64,000 nucleotides of DNA from Schistocephalus solidus (GCA_017591395.1 WEDG01005276.1:20607-84606); one strand, 5' to 3'. Shown: positions 46,400-58,959, counted from the stretch's first letter. The notes: generated from the letters alone by a model not told the origin. Made by a program: numbers and translations.

Positions 46400-46843
46400 G
46401 TTCTAGTGAAATGGCTATCACCGCACGCAAATTACGTTTGGATTTTCAGCCCAAATTCTATGTTGAAGAACTGATGTTGAAAAATGCCCTATCTTATTCA
46501 AAAATAGATGTGTGCTATTATTTAACATATATGGTTTGATTTTTATTTTAAATTCTCGTATGGTTCGACTATTTCTAATAGAATTTGGCAGGGCATTCCA
46601 TATTGTCACGTATCTTATGGAATAGAAGTGGGATCGTTGGGCCTTTTTGAATTTCGGAATTTTTATAATATTTTCTGAATATCTAGTGTCTCGGGGGCCG
46701 TTTTGATTTGTTAGTATATTCATTCTGAGAATGTCTTGGTCATGTGTGATTTTGAATAGAAAAGTGAGACCATTTTTGAGTCTTCTGCTCCAGACTGGTT
46801 GAATATATCAGACGTTTGTGTGGAACCCTGTCAAAGGCTTTGC
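46400..46843 (-). mobile_element. LINE RT C-terminal fragment, unassigned family
   Basis: The minus-strand frame at 46723-46418 has RSHFYSIRYVTIWNALPNSI followed by RTIREFKIKIKPYML, the typical end of a non-LTR RT ORF (R-x-RVxxxWNxLP...F). The rest of the element is absent. It directly abuts the 3' limit of the inverted family A half-copy. Confidence 0.6.
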
Positions 46844-49165
46844 TCGTATTGACGTCTTTTCAATTCTGCTACAAGTGTCCTCATTTTCATCCGATCGGTG
46901 GGAGAGTAATCCGGCTGAAAAAACTCCACAATGATTCTTTCGTAGTCGGGACTTTCGAGAGAGCAATAGATCTACCTGCTGTTTGCCCCTCAAGACGACC
47001 TTTAACGGTCTTAGTCGAACCTCATGCGTTTCATTTCTAACAAGAGGCCCCAATCGAAAGATCTTTTTGATTTCGACTATCACACCAGTTTCTTGCGTAT
47101 CATTCAATAAATTTTGGAATGTCAGCAGATCCTGTTTTACCCTTTCTTTTTGCGTTTTCCTAGTAGTCTCGGAGACTCCCTGAAATACCAGGCAAAATGA
47201 TCTGTCAGGTAAAAACTCGTTTCTGCATCCTGCTTTCTTTTAGTGATGGAAGGTTGAATCATGCCCTTTGTTACAGTCTTTAATACTGTGTTCATATTTG
47301 TCTTCATCGGTGAGCCTGCTGGTTGATTTGCAAACATCTATATGAACCTTTCAAATAGCGTGAGTTCTCCTGACAATGCGTTTGCTCGAATAGCACCCGG
47401 GAAACCTGAATTTTGGTTTGCGGCATCCAGGTCTGTCCATAAGTCGCAGGCCGATTTTCCACCATTACTTTGCTGGCTTCCATGTCTGCTCCATAGAAGT
47501 TCAATGGACATGTAAAGAGCATGCTGCTGTCACTCGTCCGTGGCAGTAAAAATACCTTACGATTACTGTTTTTAGACTTTTCAGAGACTTCAATCGCTGA
47601 TTTACTTTTGTGCTGTCGGATTCTATGTGCACCAGATTTCCCGAACCTGGGGGAATGCAAGACATAATTTCCTCCTCGCTTATTTTCTATATGGTCATCT
47701 GTATTTCAACTGACTCAGAGGTTTTTCTGAATGACTTCGTTCTTTTTTTGTTTCGCTTAATTTTGTGCCTATTGACTTCTACCGTTTCCTTGCGATGATT
47801 ATGGTCTAGCTTGATGATGTTTTTCAGCCCATTTGCATCGTGTTTTGACCAGTTAATTTTATGATGATTGATGAGGACTGCTATTATTTCCGATAGGAGA
47901 TCGAGGTCTCCTTCTAATCTCAAAACTCTGGTAGTGAGTCCTCGGCATCCATCACAGTGTGCCAGCCCTTCACTGTTGAGCTTAGTTTTGGTAATGTTCA
48001 GTAGTGCACTGCTTTCTTCAATATTGCTAGTTCGTGGTTCTTCTCGGTTTGCTGAGAGTGACTTGAGTCTTTCTGGTAAGTTTTTGTCACATGAAATTGA
48101 AAACGGTTTACAAAGATAGGAGAGATCATTATTTTTGTAGTGTATACTATTTGTTTTGTCTGCTGGCTTCCCGGGCGTGGCCGAGAGGTCAAGAGCATGG
48201 GTTGCTAATCGAGAGGTTGGTGTTTCGAGTCCTGGCCGAAGCGGTGAATAATTTTCTCGCGTGGTCGGGTCGTGAACATTTGCGTTCCTCATGTCAGCAA
48301 GATCTCTATGAGGATGCATTAAGTTTTAATGAGCAGCTTAAATTATCAAGCGAATAGTTTACTGAGCACAAAAAGAAGTTCTTTTCCGAACCGAATTCTC
48401 TATCGAATGTTAATACGAAGTAAAGAATGATGCAGCCTTCGAAGTGAGTTTGCCAGTGGTTCTCCGTTCCTTTCTGATGTAGACACCTTTCCTGGTGAGA
48501 GACTGTTTTCTGAAGCCCGTATGAGGCAGGATCCAAATGAAGCTGAGGAAGCTTATTATTCAAGATTCCGATATCAATTTTCGTGTGCCTGAATACCACA
48601 ATGTCTCTAAACAATTATAGGCTGATCCTGATAAACAGACAATATGTGATCCAATGACAACTTATTTCGTTGAATCCTGACTTTGGGAACAGATTATTGG
48701 CCAAAAATCAAAGCTTGGAGACGAGCGAATTTCAAACGGAACACCAACGACCCCGCAATAGAAACAATATGAACAATAAATGCGCCTATTCGTAAAAACC
48801 GCTCAAAAAAATAAATGATAGGAAGAATATTCAGGAACGACTCAGCCGTTTGTAGAGGTCAAATTTCCTGGATAACTTCAGATCTTCAAGGGGTTTTGCA
48901 CTTTTGGTTCACTGAGCGGTTGTCAGATTGTATTGGTGTAGAGGCTGTTTTATCAAGTCGACGAAGGTGATAAACAAATTCCAATTTGATGTCGTTTTGT
49001 GAGGTAATTCGGCACAAGAAAAATTCCCGAAAATTCCAAAGAGCAATTACGTACGTGCAGTTGCAGTTTTAATGGCAGAATCATAACAAGCGAAGGGTTA
49101 ACGATTTTCAAACTGTCCAAGCCGGAGAACAAAAAGATACGTGGTTCCTTTGCACAGAAGGTGCG
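46844..49165 (-). mobile_element. family A 5' half-copy (leader plus ORF1), inverted relative to A1
   Basis: Reverse complement of about 34937-37232. It carries the same leader (49165-48320), ORF1 part 1 (48319-47687) and part 2 (about 47660-47137), then the RLGPL, RPLKVVL and LLLSRKSRLRK segment (about 47045-46930). It ends near 46844 where A1 reads ACGTCAATACGAG. The endonuclease and RT are missing, so it is truncated at the 3' side. That is unusual for a LINE copy made by target-primed reverse transcription. Confidence 0.85.
48169..48244 (+). other. tRNA-Ser-like sequence antisense to ORF1 start (inverted copy)
   Basis: Counterpart of the sequence at 35863-35939, here on the plus strand. 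It has an A-box-like GTGGCCGAGAGGTCAAGAG, loop TTGCTAA (anticodon GCT) and a B-box-like GTTTCGAGTCC. The A1 copy has a better paired anticodon arm. Stem pairing is incomplete, so a functional tRNA is unlikely. Confidence 0.5.
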
Positions 49166-49749
49166 CAGGTCGATTTTCGAAAGCTAAGTGTAATCGAAAA
49201 TTTTGAACGTATTTTTTTTTGTTTATACTGTCGTTTTTGGCTTAGTTGAAGATAAAAGTTTTGCATTTCTAGCCCTTAATCGTATACAATTACATGTGGT
49301 CTTTGTCTATAACAATAGGTTGAACTATACAGTGTCATATTATTCACCTGACATAGCCTCATTTCTCGTTCTCAACTTTTAACGGATTTATTTGTTTCCT
49401 GCTATCTTTTTTGGCTAAATTGTTGATTAAGTTTTGAATTTCTAGTATTAAGACAACTACAACTTGTTATCCCTATAAATCCTCGTAGAGAAAGTAGAAT
49501 TATAAAGCGCTTACATAGAATTTAGGTTGAAATTTCATAAATTGATTTTACCCTGCGTATCCTGCATAGATCTTACTCATATTTTCGACGAAAAATTAAA
49601 CCAACAAGCTCAATTCGTCGTTAACTACATGCCTCGGGACCAAAAACGATGCATGAATACACCTAGCTTTCAACATTGACGCAAATGTACAACCCATAGT
49701 TAAAGCTTAACAGCTAGATCTGTCCACTTTACAGAACTGCAACGACTTC
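49166..49749. other. AT-rich spacer, possibly family D leader
   Basis: No domain seen. It lies directly upstream of the first family D ORF and could be its 5' UTR. Confidence 0.35.
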
Positions 49750-51024
49750 ATGATGAATTTTGGATCCATTTTGTCTATACTCGGCCATCTGTTCGATGGT
49801 AACATATCTAATGTTCCCTCTCAGGATTGCAGGCGTCTCGATTCGCTTGTTCACTTGGTCGTCAGTGAGGCTTTTGACAGACAGATACGTAATCATAATT
49901 TTCTCCTAAAAAATGCTCCCATACATAGACGCCCAATTGACGTTGCTATGGGCTTTTTGTACTCGGTTGGTTTCAACTACAAAATAGTGGAAGCAAAACG
50001 CCTCTCTTCGCGTAGCAAGAATCCTACCATACTAGTTAAATTGTTTTCAACAGTTGAAGGTGACTCAATCTTTGCTCAATGAGGTCGCACTTCTCGCTAT
50101 TTGGAAATGACAAATGTTTCCTTTGTCGAGATCTTACACCAATGGTGCAAAGAAATGGGTCCTTCTTATCATCAATTTCTTAACCTAATATTCATAAGTC
50201 TGGTCGCATTTCCACTAAACGTCAATGCACCAGCTAATTCATCTCATCAGATGTCTAGTTCGGTCAAGCCCTCCAATCAACCTTCTACTTTGTCTCCCCC
50301 GCGGCCGAATACTACAATTTCCGGTGCTTTCAGCCCGCCTGTAATGTCTGCGACCCCGTCTAAAGCATTTATACCGTCTAACCCGTCTCAATCACTTTAG
50401 ACTGCCAGGTTTCTCTCTTAAATGCAATTCTTCAGGCCTCTCCGGGAAACTTCCGAATCACATCGCATAAATAATGTTCTTCAAATACAAAATCCGCAAT
50501 CATCTAAATTTAAATTATTTAACCCTCCACAAGCTAGCTCGTCCCATAACCCCACGGGTCATCTTATACCCTCAATTATATCACCTAAGGCAGGTTTTCT
50601 GAAGGACGTAACTCTAACCCAGACCCAAAAGCAAGATAGCGCAGGTCTCAGTAATCGCATACTGCCCTCTCCAAAACTAAGCAAGCCTCCCCAACAGGCA
50701 AATAACCCTAACCATTTTAACCGATATAAAAGACCCGAATTTCCAGCATTTAATTCTTATAGCTGCTTGCTCTCTCCCACCAGCCCCTATATTACATCTA
50801 ACTTCCCTTCATTCCGTTTGAACTACCAACAGGCATATCCCGGTCGTAACGCCTATGGTGGTTCGATACCAGAAAGTTTTATTCCTAGACCTTTTATATA
50901 TCACTCTCAGCATTTTGTAAATGACGTTCTATATACCAATCTTTATGGCGCAGTTGGCAATTACCCTCCAAGCCACAATAACTTCCAACTTAATTACCCA
51001 CCTCCAATTTTTTTAAAATTATAA
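49750..51024 (+). pseudogene. ORF1-like region of family D
   Basis: Three consecutive frames (49750-50082, 50101-50400, 50422-51024) without a conserved catalytic domain. The first contains KRLSSRSKNPTILVKLFST, a pattern recalling ORF1 nucleic-acid-binding modules. The second and third are rich in Ser, Pro and Asn. Position just before an endonuclease frame supports the ORF1 assignment. Two frameshifts or stops separate the pieces. Confidence 0.6.
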
Positions 51025-54000
51025 CGAATACCCTAGTTTGGATACTCGAACTAACCTAGATGTCATATTACTTAATGCTAGATCTGTTATAAATAAGATG
51101 GTTCAACTGAGACCCATTGCTTTCGAGTTAATGCCTGATGTTTTATGTGTAACTGAATCTTGGACCAATCCCTTAATTTCCGACTCTTTGCTTGTCATAG
51201 ACCAGTACAATCTCTACCGTCAAGACCGCACTAGTAAGCGTGGTGGTGGTTGTCTTCTCTATATTAAGCTTCATTATAGCACTTCCCGTTTGATCTAAAC
51301 GTAACGTCATTCTCTGATAATTATTGCTTTGCATCCATTATCCTGTCGCCCTGGCAAAAGGCTATTCTCGGATGTATTTACTACCCGCCTAATTCATCAT
51401 CCGATGATGATACAAAACTTTGTGAAATTAAAAAATTGGTTTCGGAGTTCAATTTAAACATTAAAATAATCGCTAGGGATTTAAATTTTCCTGAAATTTA
51501 ATGGCTTTAAAAATTTTGTCCACCCAAATTTCAGCCTTTCCTAGATAAAATTCATTTTTCTAATTGGTCACAGCTTTTCCGTTCTTCAACGAGAGACAAG
51601 CATATTTTAGATCTGATTTTCACAAATGACATTGCTCCCCTCTTCGTTGATTTTAAGCAGGGCCTCTTCCAAAGTGACCATACATTAATTCACTGTTGCT
51701 TACCAATTGTCTCATCAAAAAAAGGCTGGCACCGTTCTTACCTATCATGCTTTAACCTCGCAGACATGAGCTTAATTAACAACTTTTTGGACTCATTGGA
51801 TTGGCAGCATCTCTCCTCCATGAATGATGCAGCAAGTCTTTCTGACTTCATGTCAGTCGTTTCAAATAAAATCTTAGAATTTGTGCCCACCAAAATTGTC
51901 AAGCCCTTAACTTTGGAATCCACCGTACCCTACTTTCATTTGCCAAGACTAAAGAAATTGAGGAAGCAGTTAAAAGATCAATATACTAGTTCGTTATCTG
52001 AACATCTAAGGATTGCAGAGATTTTGGAATTAGCCTCTAAGATTTGGCTTGCACGGGACAGACATAGGAAATCATGCGCATTCAGCGATCCAAACCCTGC
52101 AAAGCCTGTTGCTCAACTGTTCCGCCGTCGATCCTGCTCTAAACGAGGTTATGAAATACCCCCGTTACTTAATGAAACTAAGAACTTCGTTCTCGAAGAC
52201 TCTGACAAGGCAGAATTGTTTAGTGCATTCTTTACAAATCATCTAACGATGGAATCTAAACCGGTTCCGACGTTTCAGGCATCCTCATTTAATGTTATCA
52301 GCAACATTGATTTCTCCATAGAACTAATTCGTAAGCAAATAATGCGTCTGAAAAACTCGCACTCTTCGGGAACTGACGGTATTCCAAACTTAGTTATTAA
52401 GAGAGTGCCGAGCTTTCCCCGATTGCTTAGCCATGTATTCTCAGTTTATCTTTTAAACGGATTCGTTCCTGACTCATGGAAGACATCTATTATTCTTCCT
52501 GCCGTCAAGTCGGTATCTCGTTCGGACGTAAATAATTATCTCGGCGTTCACAAAAGCCCCGCTCTAGAAAAACTTCTTGAAAAAATTATTTTTAATCAAA
52601 TTCTTCACGTTTGCCTAGAAAATAAGCTTTTTAGCGACGCGCAATATGGTTTTCTACCTGAGAGATCATGCAAAGTGTGTCACTTAGCTTTTCTTAATCT
52701 CATCACTTGCCTTCGAATTGAGCAACAGTCAGTGGTTGTGATCTACTTTGACCTGAGCAAAGCCTTTGACAAGGTACCACACAGACGTATTCTGGTGGAA
52801 ATGAAAAGCCCTCGGCATCCGGCCTCCTCTCCTTGACTTCATTGTTTCCTACTTGTCTAACCGCAGCCAGAAGGTCTTAGTAGGTAATAGCTACTCGACG
52901 CCTCAACCGATCACGAGTGGCGTTTTTCAAGGCACGGTTATAGGTTTCCTTCTCTTTTTTCTGTACATCAACGAAATTTGAGCTTTACTCACAAATTCAC
53001 AAAAGTTCGTTTACGCTGACGATCTCAAGTGCATTTATTCATTTTCTAAAGACACTGCCAAGAGTTGCGTTGCTAAAATCAACACTGATCTACTTATGCT
53101 CTCACGTTGGAGCTGTACTTGGCAGATGGAGTTTTCTTCATCCAAGAGTCGTTTCATGTGTTTTGGCCCCGCCAAGCTTCCTTGACCCCTCGTATTTCAA
53201 AAAAGTACACTTTAAGAACGGTCAACTATAAAAGACTTAGGTCTAAGTTACACGAATAAGCTAGCATTATCACCTCATACAGATCGAATTTCTGCAAAGG
53301 CTGCTCAGATATGTGGTTTTATATCGCATAATTTCTTCCTTCCGGAAATAAAGTTAAACCTGTACCGCATGTTTGTTCTTCCTATCCTAGAATACTGCTG
53401 TCCCCTCTTTGGGCTGATGAACGCCTCTGACCGCAGTTAGATTGAAAAAAGTTCAGAGGGTTTTTTTACTCGAAGACTATTTTTCTCTTCCCGAATCCAG
53501 TATCTCTTAGACGGATAGACGCCAGTTGGCAAACATTAAATTTCTGTGGGTTAGAAGACTCGAAGCCGGGCTCTGCTTCCTGTTTCGCGTTAACTCTAGC
53601 CCAAACCTCCCACGAATTAACGATCTCGCTCCGGTAGATCGACCCTATGCCATTCTTAATTCCTCCATGATAATTTCACCAACCCTTAGCCCACAACTAA
53701 TAGCTCTCAGTTTTTTGCCTCCAAATATGCTTTCATCTGGAACAATCTTCCACTGCAAATTAGGTTGTCGTCCACATCAGCTATTTTTAAAACAAATAAC
53801 GCAAACATTTAACTTCGCTAGATGTAAAGTCCTTATTGTCTGTTTCCTTCCCTAACTCGCAACTTTTGAATTTTGAAAAGGGTCCTCTTGGTATATGAGG
53901 CAGCTCCCTTGATCTTATATTGGTCTCTAATTAAATTTCCATCACTCTCTGCAGAGTCAATCTTTGAATTCACTTTTTTGCCCCCCTTTTAAACTAGCAT

Positions 54001-54650
54001 TGCCAACTCTCGACAACCTTGATACTTTCCTCCGCTTTTGCAACCCCGATGATGGTCTCCAGGTTCAGTTGATGAGCAAGGCGGGTTCTGATGGTTTTTC
54101 CTCTTTGATTGGTGGACTATGCAGTTGGCAAGGTTGCATCTCGATAATGATCTTATGACCTCTACTGTTCCCTCTTCGTTTTGACCCTGGTGTCCACGAT
54201 GAGTTCCTCCTCTCACACCTCCACTGGTGGTTACAAACAGTAGCTCTGACTGCTATATTATATATCACACGACAAAGAGCGTTCCAAACCCTCATACGTT
54301 GTCAGAAACATCACATTTCTATCCCATTGCATCTAGCTACTAATTTTTTAGTGAAGCAGTTTTCTTTTCCTACTTTTTTTAAATTGGCGGCTCGCCGAAG
54401 TCCACCTCTGATTTAGCCATATGAGTTTATTTAACTGCTTCTTTTCTAGTTCTCCGTTTATGTTAAAGATTGTTGACTATTGTTTTAAAAATGGGAAATC
54501 ATTCTGAATCGGACATGCCTACAACATTGTTCATTTCTGCTGTTAATATGGCTGCTCACATAGTGCAGCAATTATCAACTTTGTATTTATTTATACCGCG
54601 ATACTAAGTTTGAAATTACGGGGCTCTCTGGGCCTTAAATATACAATTTA
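51025..54650 (+). mobile_element. CR1-like element, family D (endonuclease and RT)
   Basis: The endonuclease begins at DVILLNARSVINKM (about 51056) with DVLCVTESW. Its second half is out of frame, and the usual GDFN reads RDLN near 51475. QSDHTLIH near 51670 marks the domain end. The long frame 51766-52836 covers the pre-RT region, SSGTDGIPNLVIKRV (about 52365-52410) and VIYFDLSKAFDKVPHRRIL (about 52740-52797). A one-base insertion at about 52810 then breaks it. FQGTVIG, a TGA at 52979-52981 and FVYADDLK (about 53007-53030) follow. The C-terminal region has an intact 109-codon frame (53526-53855). The 3' UTR ends near 54650. Confidence 0.85.
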
Positions 54651-55089
54651 TTTATTATTGATTTATTATATGCAAGGCTAGGCCTGACATACATTTTATA
54701 GAGGCTGGTTCTTATGTTGACGGTTTTAAAATTTCTGAGAATAAACCCAATAGTTTGGCGTGCTTTCAAAACAATCAGGGCGCAGTGCTCTGACAGATTA
54801 AGACTACTAGAATAGGATATGCCCAGATACTTTCTAACTCCGGGCACATTTAGGTCGTGACCGTCTATGCTTAGGTGGGGCTGATGGTTGTCGCCAATAA
54901 CCATAACGGAGCACTTGTGCCAAGAAAGTGAAAGGCGCCATGTGCAACACCACTGAGCGAAAACTTGAAGATCCTTTTTTTAGAGCTCAAGCACGATGTT
55001 GCGATCGACCGGTTTATATCGATAGGCACTTTTAAATCGTCAGCGTACATAAAGGGCCTACCATACTGAAAACAATCAGGAACATCGTT
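54651..55089 (-). mobile_element. family B RT, palm to C-terminus (3' segment)
   Basis: Minus strand: VNDVPDCFQYGRPFMYADDLK (split here as VNDVPDCFQ and FMYADDLK) at about 55089-55020, then a frameshifted stretch. GVRKYLGISYSSSLNLSEHC (about 54862-54800) and MYVRPSLAYN (about 54680) lie near the end. It is the direct continuation of the RT at 55.7 kb, separated from it by a family A insertion. Confidence 0.8.
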
Positions 55090-55714
55090 GACAATTTTGA
55101 CGGAGAGCTTTTTGGGTGCGTGTTTGGAACATTTATCCGGCCGGTGTTGGAATATTGCGTTCAGGCGTGGCGCACTTGGACGAAACATGACTACGCTCTG
55201 CTGGAGAAAGTTCAACGGAGGGCAACGAAACTAGTCAAAGGATTGGAATGCCTACCCTATGAGTGCCGCCTAGCAAGACTTAAAGTTTTTCCTCTCTCTT
55301 ATAGGCAATACAGAGGGGATATGATCTTAGTCTTCAAACTTGTCAGAGGAGTTGATTGTGCTCTTCAGATGGCCAACGTTTTTTGAATTGGCAAACATGA
55401 CAAGTCTCCGAGGTCACCAATACAAACTGAAAAGAAATCACGCCAAACTTGAAGTGCGGGCCAACTTCTTTTCCCAACGGGTAATTGACGAATGGAACAA
55501 ACTGCCAGCCTCAGTTGTTCAGGCTGAAAGCGTAGAAATGTTTAAAAGAAGACTTGATGCATTTTTACTTGATGAACATATATTTAGTCGACAGCAATGA
55601 TTGATATACTAAAACGACTATCGCCATGTAAAATTTGCTTGTTTTGCTACTCTCTATCTGTAAATAGGGTTTTCAAAGGCTCTGCCTATCTCCCTTATAT
55701 ATACTGAACTGAAC
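55090..55714 (+). mobile_element. family A 3' fragment inserted in family B RT
   Basis: Plus-strand family A RT C-terminus (FGCVFGTFIRPVLEYCVQAW, LKVFPLSYRQYRGD, then LANMTSLRGHQYKLKRNHAK to SRQQ) and 3' UTR ending in TATATATACTGAACTGAACT. It is 5'-truncated at about 55090. On both sides the minus strand encodes adjacent parts of the same family B RT, so the insertion point lies between the GSVLGLFLF and VNDVPD segments. Confidence 0.87.
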
Positions 55715-56904
55715 TAAAAAAAAGAAACAGGCCGAGCACGCTGCCCTGAATAACTCCACTCCTCACATGTGTGGGGTCGGAGATAACATCAGAAAGTTTA
55801 ACCCGTTGTGCGCGAGGATTCAAATAGTAGGATATGTGGTTCAGAAGCTTGTCACCTATGCCAAAGGAGGCAAGTTTCAGCAGTAGGAGATCATGGTCAA
55901 CACGATCAAAAGCCTCCGTTAAATCGAAGTTAACGGTGTTAATTGCAAAACCGCTGTCTCTAGATTGTAGCACATGATCAATAAAAGAGAGCTGGCAAGT
56001 ATCACAAGACCTTTTTCGAGAAACCCATGCTGAGCCACATTAAGTAGTTTATTCTCTCTTAGGTGACGCATTATCTTGTCTTTGATCAAGGTCTCTAAGA
56101 TGTTCGAGACTGCTGGTAAGGTATTTATTGGCGCAAAGTCGTCAAATGACGTAGGTCGGCCGTGTTTGGTTACATGCTGTATGTGCGATTCATTCCATAT
56201 AATAGGGAAAGTTTCACTTTCAAGAGCAAAATTAAATATCTTATGCAGAAGCAACGGAAATTTATCGTTTGCATCCGCCTTTAGAACGCTGACCGGGACG
56301 CCATCTGGTCCAGAACTGTAAGATTGACGAAACGCCGAATAACTACGGTTACGTCCCAGAAGGTGAGAGTTATGGTTTCGAGGACGGTACCGGTCCAAAC
56401 CCGAAGTTTAGGTAAGGGAGCGACAGTATGTTCACTAAACGTTCAAGACAAGAAAGCATTGAAGCTATCAGCAGTGAACCTAGCGTCAGCTATAGGGTTT
56501 CCTTAGTCGTCTCGAAGTACGGAGTACTGCGTTTTTCTCTGCTCTTCTACTGTGCGTGAAAAGATTTTCGCAAAATTTAACGAAGAGTTTTTGACAAAGT
56601 TGACCTCATCAGCTAGTCTTTTTTCGTCAGACAGCCTCTTAGCCTCTTCAAAGATTTGGTTGGATCAAGGCCAGGACGGAAGTGTCGTTTTGTAGATGAA
56701 AACGACGGGAGAGTCTGCGCAGTCTACGGTGGAAAGATAAAGAGAGGTAGACTTTATCCTTGACATTAATTACTTTCTTATGGGGAACAAAACGAGAAAG
56801 AAGTGGACCTAGAACTTAATAAAAGTAGCAGTACAAACATTCCCATCCGAACATACAAAAAACGTTAGTCCAATCGTGGGAATTTAGGTGAGTTAGCAAT
56901 TCCC
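55715..56904 (-). mobile_element. family B RT, 5' part
   Basis: Minus strand: SSGPDGVPVSVLKAD (about 56315-56270), a segment ending VTKHGRPTSFDDFAPINTLP (about 56170-56110), IKDKIMRHLRENKLLNVAQH (about 56075-56020), then a frameshift to FDLTEAFDRVDHDLLLLKL (motif A, about 55925-55870). SGVIQGSVLGLFLF comes last (about 55757-55716). The upstream part to 56904 is the decayed pre-RT region. Confidence 0.82.
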
Positions 56905-57151
56905 TCATATTTGCTGATCTGAAATCACGGAAAAAGGTATGTTTTTGGAAGACATTTCAGTAGCCTCTAGTTCTAGTGTAGAAAGCACTATAACATGATC
57001 AGAACTCCCAGGTGGATAACAAGGTGACACTGACAATGGCTGACAACCTCTACAAAAAATAAGATCAAGTATGTTTGATCCTCGGGTGGGAAAATCAACT
57101 ACCTGGTCCCACATGCCTATATCTATGGCCTCAAGTAGGTCTTCGAAAATT
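56905..57151 (-). mobile_element. family B endonuclease, C-terminal part
   Basis: Minus strand: QVVDFPTRGSNILDLIF (about 57105-57055) and PGSSDHVIVLSTLEL (about 57022-56978). This is the conserved end of APE endonucleases with the catalytic SDH intact. It continues the endonuclease interrupted by the fragment at 57.15-57.60 kb. Confidence 0.8.
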
Positions 57152-57597
57152 TATTCAATTTATAATTAAGTATATAAAATGGAGATAGGATGAGCCTTTA
57201 AAAACCCTTTTTACAGATATACGCTAACAAAATAAGCAAATGTTACATGGCGATAGTCGTTTTAGTATATCGATCATTGCTGTCGACTAAGTATATGTCC
57301 ATCAAGTAAAATTTCATCAAGTCTTCTTAACAACAATTCAAAAGCTTTCAGCCTGAACAACCGAAGTTGGCAGTTTGTTTCATTTTTTAATCACCCATTG
57401 GGAAACGAAGTTGGCCCGCACTTCAAGTTTGGCGTGTTTTCTTTTCAGTTTGTATTGGTCACTTTGGAGAGTTGTCATGTTTGCCAATTCAAAAAAGTCG
57501 GACATCTGAAGAGCACAACCAACTCCTCTGACAAGTTTGAAGACTAAGATCCTATCCCTCTGTATTGCCTTTAAGTGAGAGTAAGTTGGAAACCAAT
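57152..57597 (-). mobile_element. family A 3' fragment inserted in family B endonuclease
   Basis: Minus-strand family A C-terminal segment (ILVFKLVRGVGCALQMSDFF, LANMTTLQSDQYKLKRKHAK) and 3' UTR ending in an AATTATAAATTGAATAA-like tail near 57152. It starts abruptly at about 57597 after the family B endonuclease GDFNLPEVHW. It is more diverged than the fragment at 55.1-55.7 kb. Confidence 0.83.
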
Positions 57598-57895
57598 GAA
57601 CTTCAGGAAGATTGAAGTCACCTGCAATCAAGCAGTACTTCAGATTTAAGTCAGCTGTGGCGTGAAATGCCTGCGAGAGACAAAGATCGTAATCCTCGCT
57701 GGCATTGGGTGGGTGATAGACACTACCAACGAGTAAAGAGTAGTTTTCTTTTAGGAATACTCGGAGACAACAGCTCTCTTCAACCGCGGTAAATTGGCGA
57801 TAGTCCAACGGAAGGAATGTTAGTGGTTGCCTAACATAGAAACAGCTTCCTCCGCCATGGCTTTCGTGTCGATCATTCTGAATGTAAGCGTAGCC
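57598..57895 (-). mobile_element. family B endonuclease, N-terminal part
   Basis: Minus strand: HGGGSCFYVRQPLTF (about 57865-57825), LLVGSVYHPPNASEDYD (about 57745-57690) and LIAGDFNLPEVHW (about 57635-57598). This is the central endonuclease with the catalytic GDFN. Anything upstream of about 57895 is not recognisable as family B. Confidence 0.8.
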
Positions 57896-57990
57896 TAGAA
57901 TAGTATCGTGGTTTAAATAAATACAAAGTGGATAATTGCTGCACTATGTGTGCATCCATATGAACAGCAGAAATGAGTTGTATGGCTTCG
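57896..57990 (-). repeat. family D 3' UTR fragment
   Basis: Matches the family D 3' UTR (TAAATAAATACAAAGTG, then AATTGCTG and ACTATGTG blocks) also seen at 61215-61290 and in reverse at about 54520-54600. A short solo piece. Confidence 0.6.
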
Positions 57991-58959
57991 TTTAAACTGC
58001 AGCTTGCACATCTCACCTCCCGCGGATCATCCAGTCTCTCACGCAGCCATCTTTGGTCTTACTCGTGACCTTGAACTGCTGATGTCTGTTATAATCATAC
58101 AAATTTTGACACAAAGGCAAATCGGTGCTCTTCCGACTGTTCCTTCAAATCTCCACAGGGAAACCAGTCAAGCAAAGTATAGAGGCGAGCGCCTTCTCTG
58201 GTTCCTCTCGCTCTGGCCGCACTTTTCATGTCTACAACACCTTGACTTGCAGACGGTTCCTATGGAAAACTGAATTCCAAATCAGTGAAGTCCCTCCCAC
58301 TCCCGCTGACCATCGCTGTCCAAACAATGATCTCCATCTCCAAGCTGTTAACTCTTCCCTCATTATCGCGTTCAACAGTCTATTCCTCACCCTTAACATT
58401 GGCCTTCGTCGGTCTTTCTCTTGGAAGATAAACTCTCTTTAAAACCCCTTGCAATATATATATATGTCCTGAATACAGATATAGCCTGTCCGTATTGGAA
58501 GCTTCTTCTCACACTTTCGAACATCACTAACCACCAGTTTCACAGCGGCGAGGTTCAACAAGATATTGTGCACTAAAGCCGTACCTCGGGTACTCCTGCT
58601 ACAACTGGTGTTAGTTGACCGTCAAAGAGGCCCTGGGCGTCATCTTTGAACATGGTGCCCATAGAAACATCGGGTGACTGGCGACCTTGTGGCAACTATC
58701 GCGCCCTCAAAAATCTCAAAATTCCTGATCGGAATCCAGTGCGTCATATTGAAAAGCGTTCTGTATATTTTGAGGGTTATGGGCGTAGCCCTTGTTGACC
58801 ATATTTATGTACAATCGAAATTATAAATGCAAGTATATATGAACAACATAAAATACAGTAAAAATTTCACATCAAATGTAGAGTGGTATGATACACATCA
58901 ATTGAAATCTGGATGTAAAGCTTATGATTGGCTGAAGAGTGTCCTGCAGTGAGAGTTGT
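57991..58959. other. unassigned repeat-like DNA
   Basis: Two overlapping frames of 89 and 105 codons have no recognised domain. The part at about 58750-58870 matches the tail at 39536-39650. The remainder holds nothing I can name. Confidence 0.4.
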
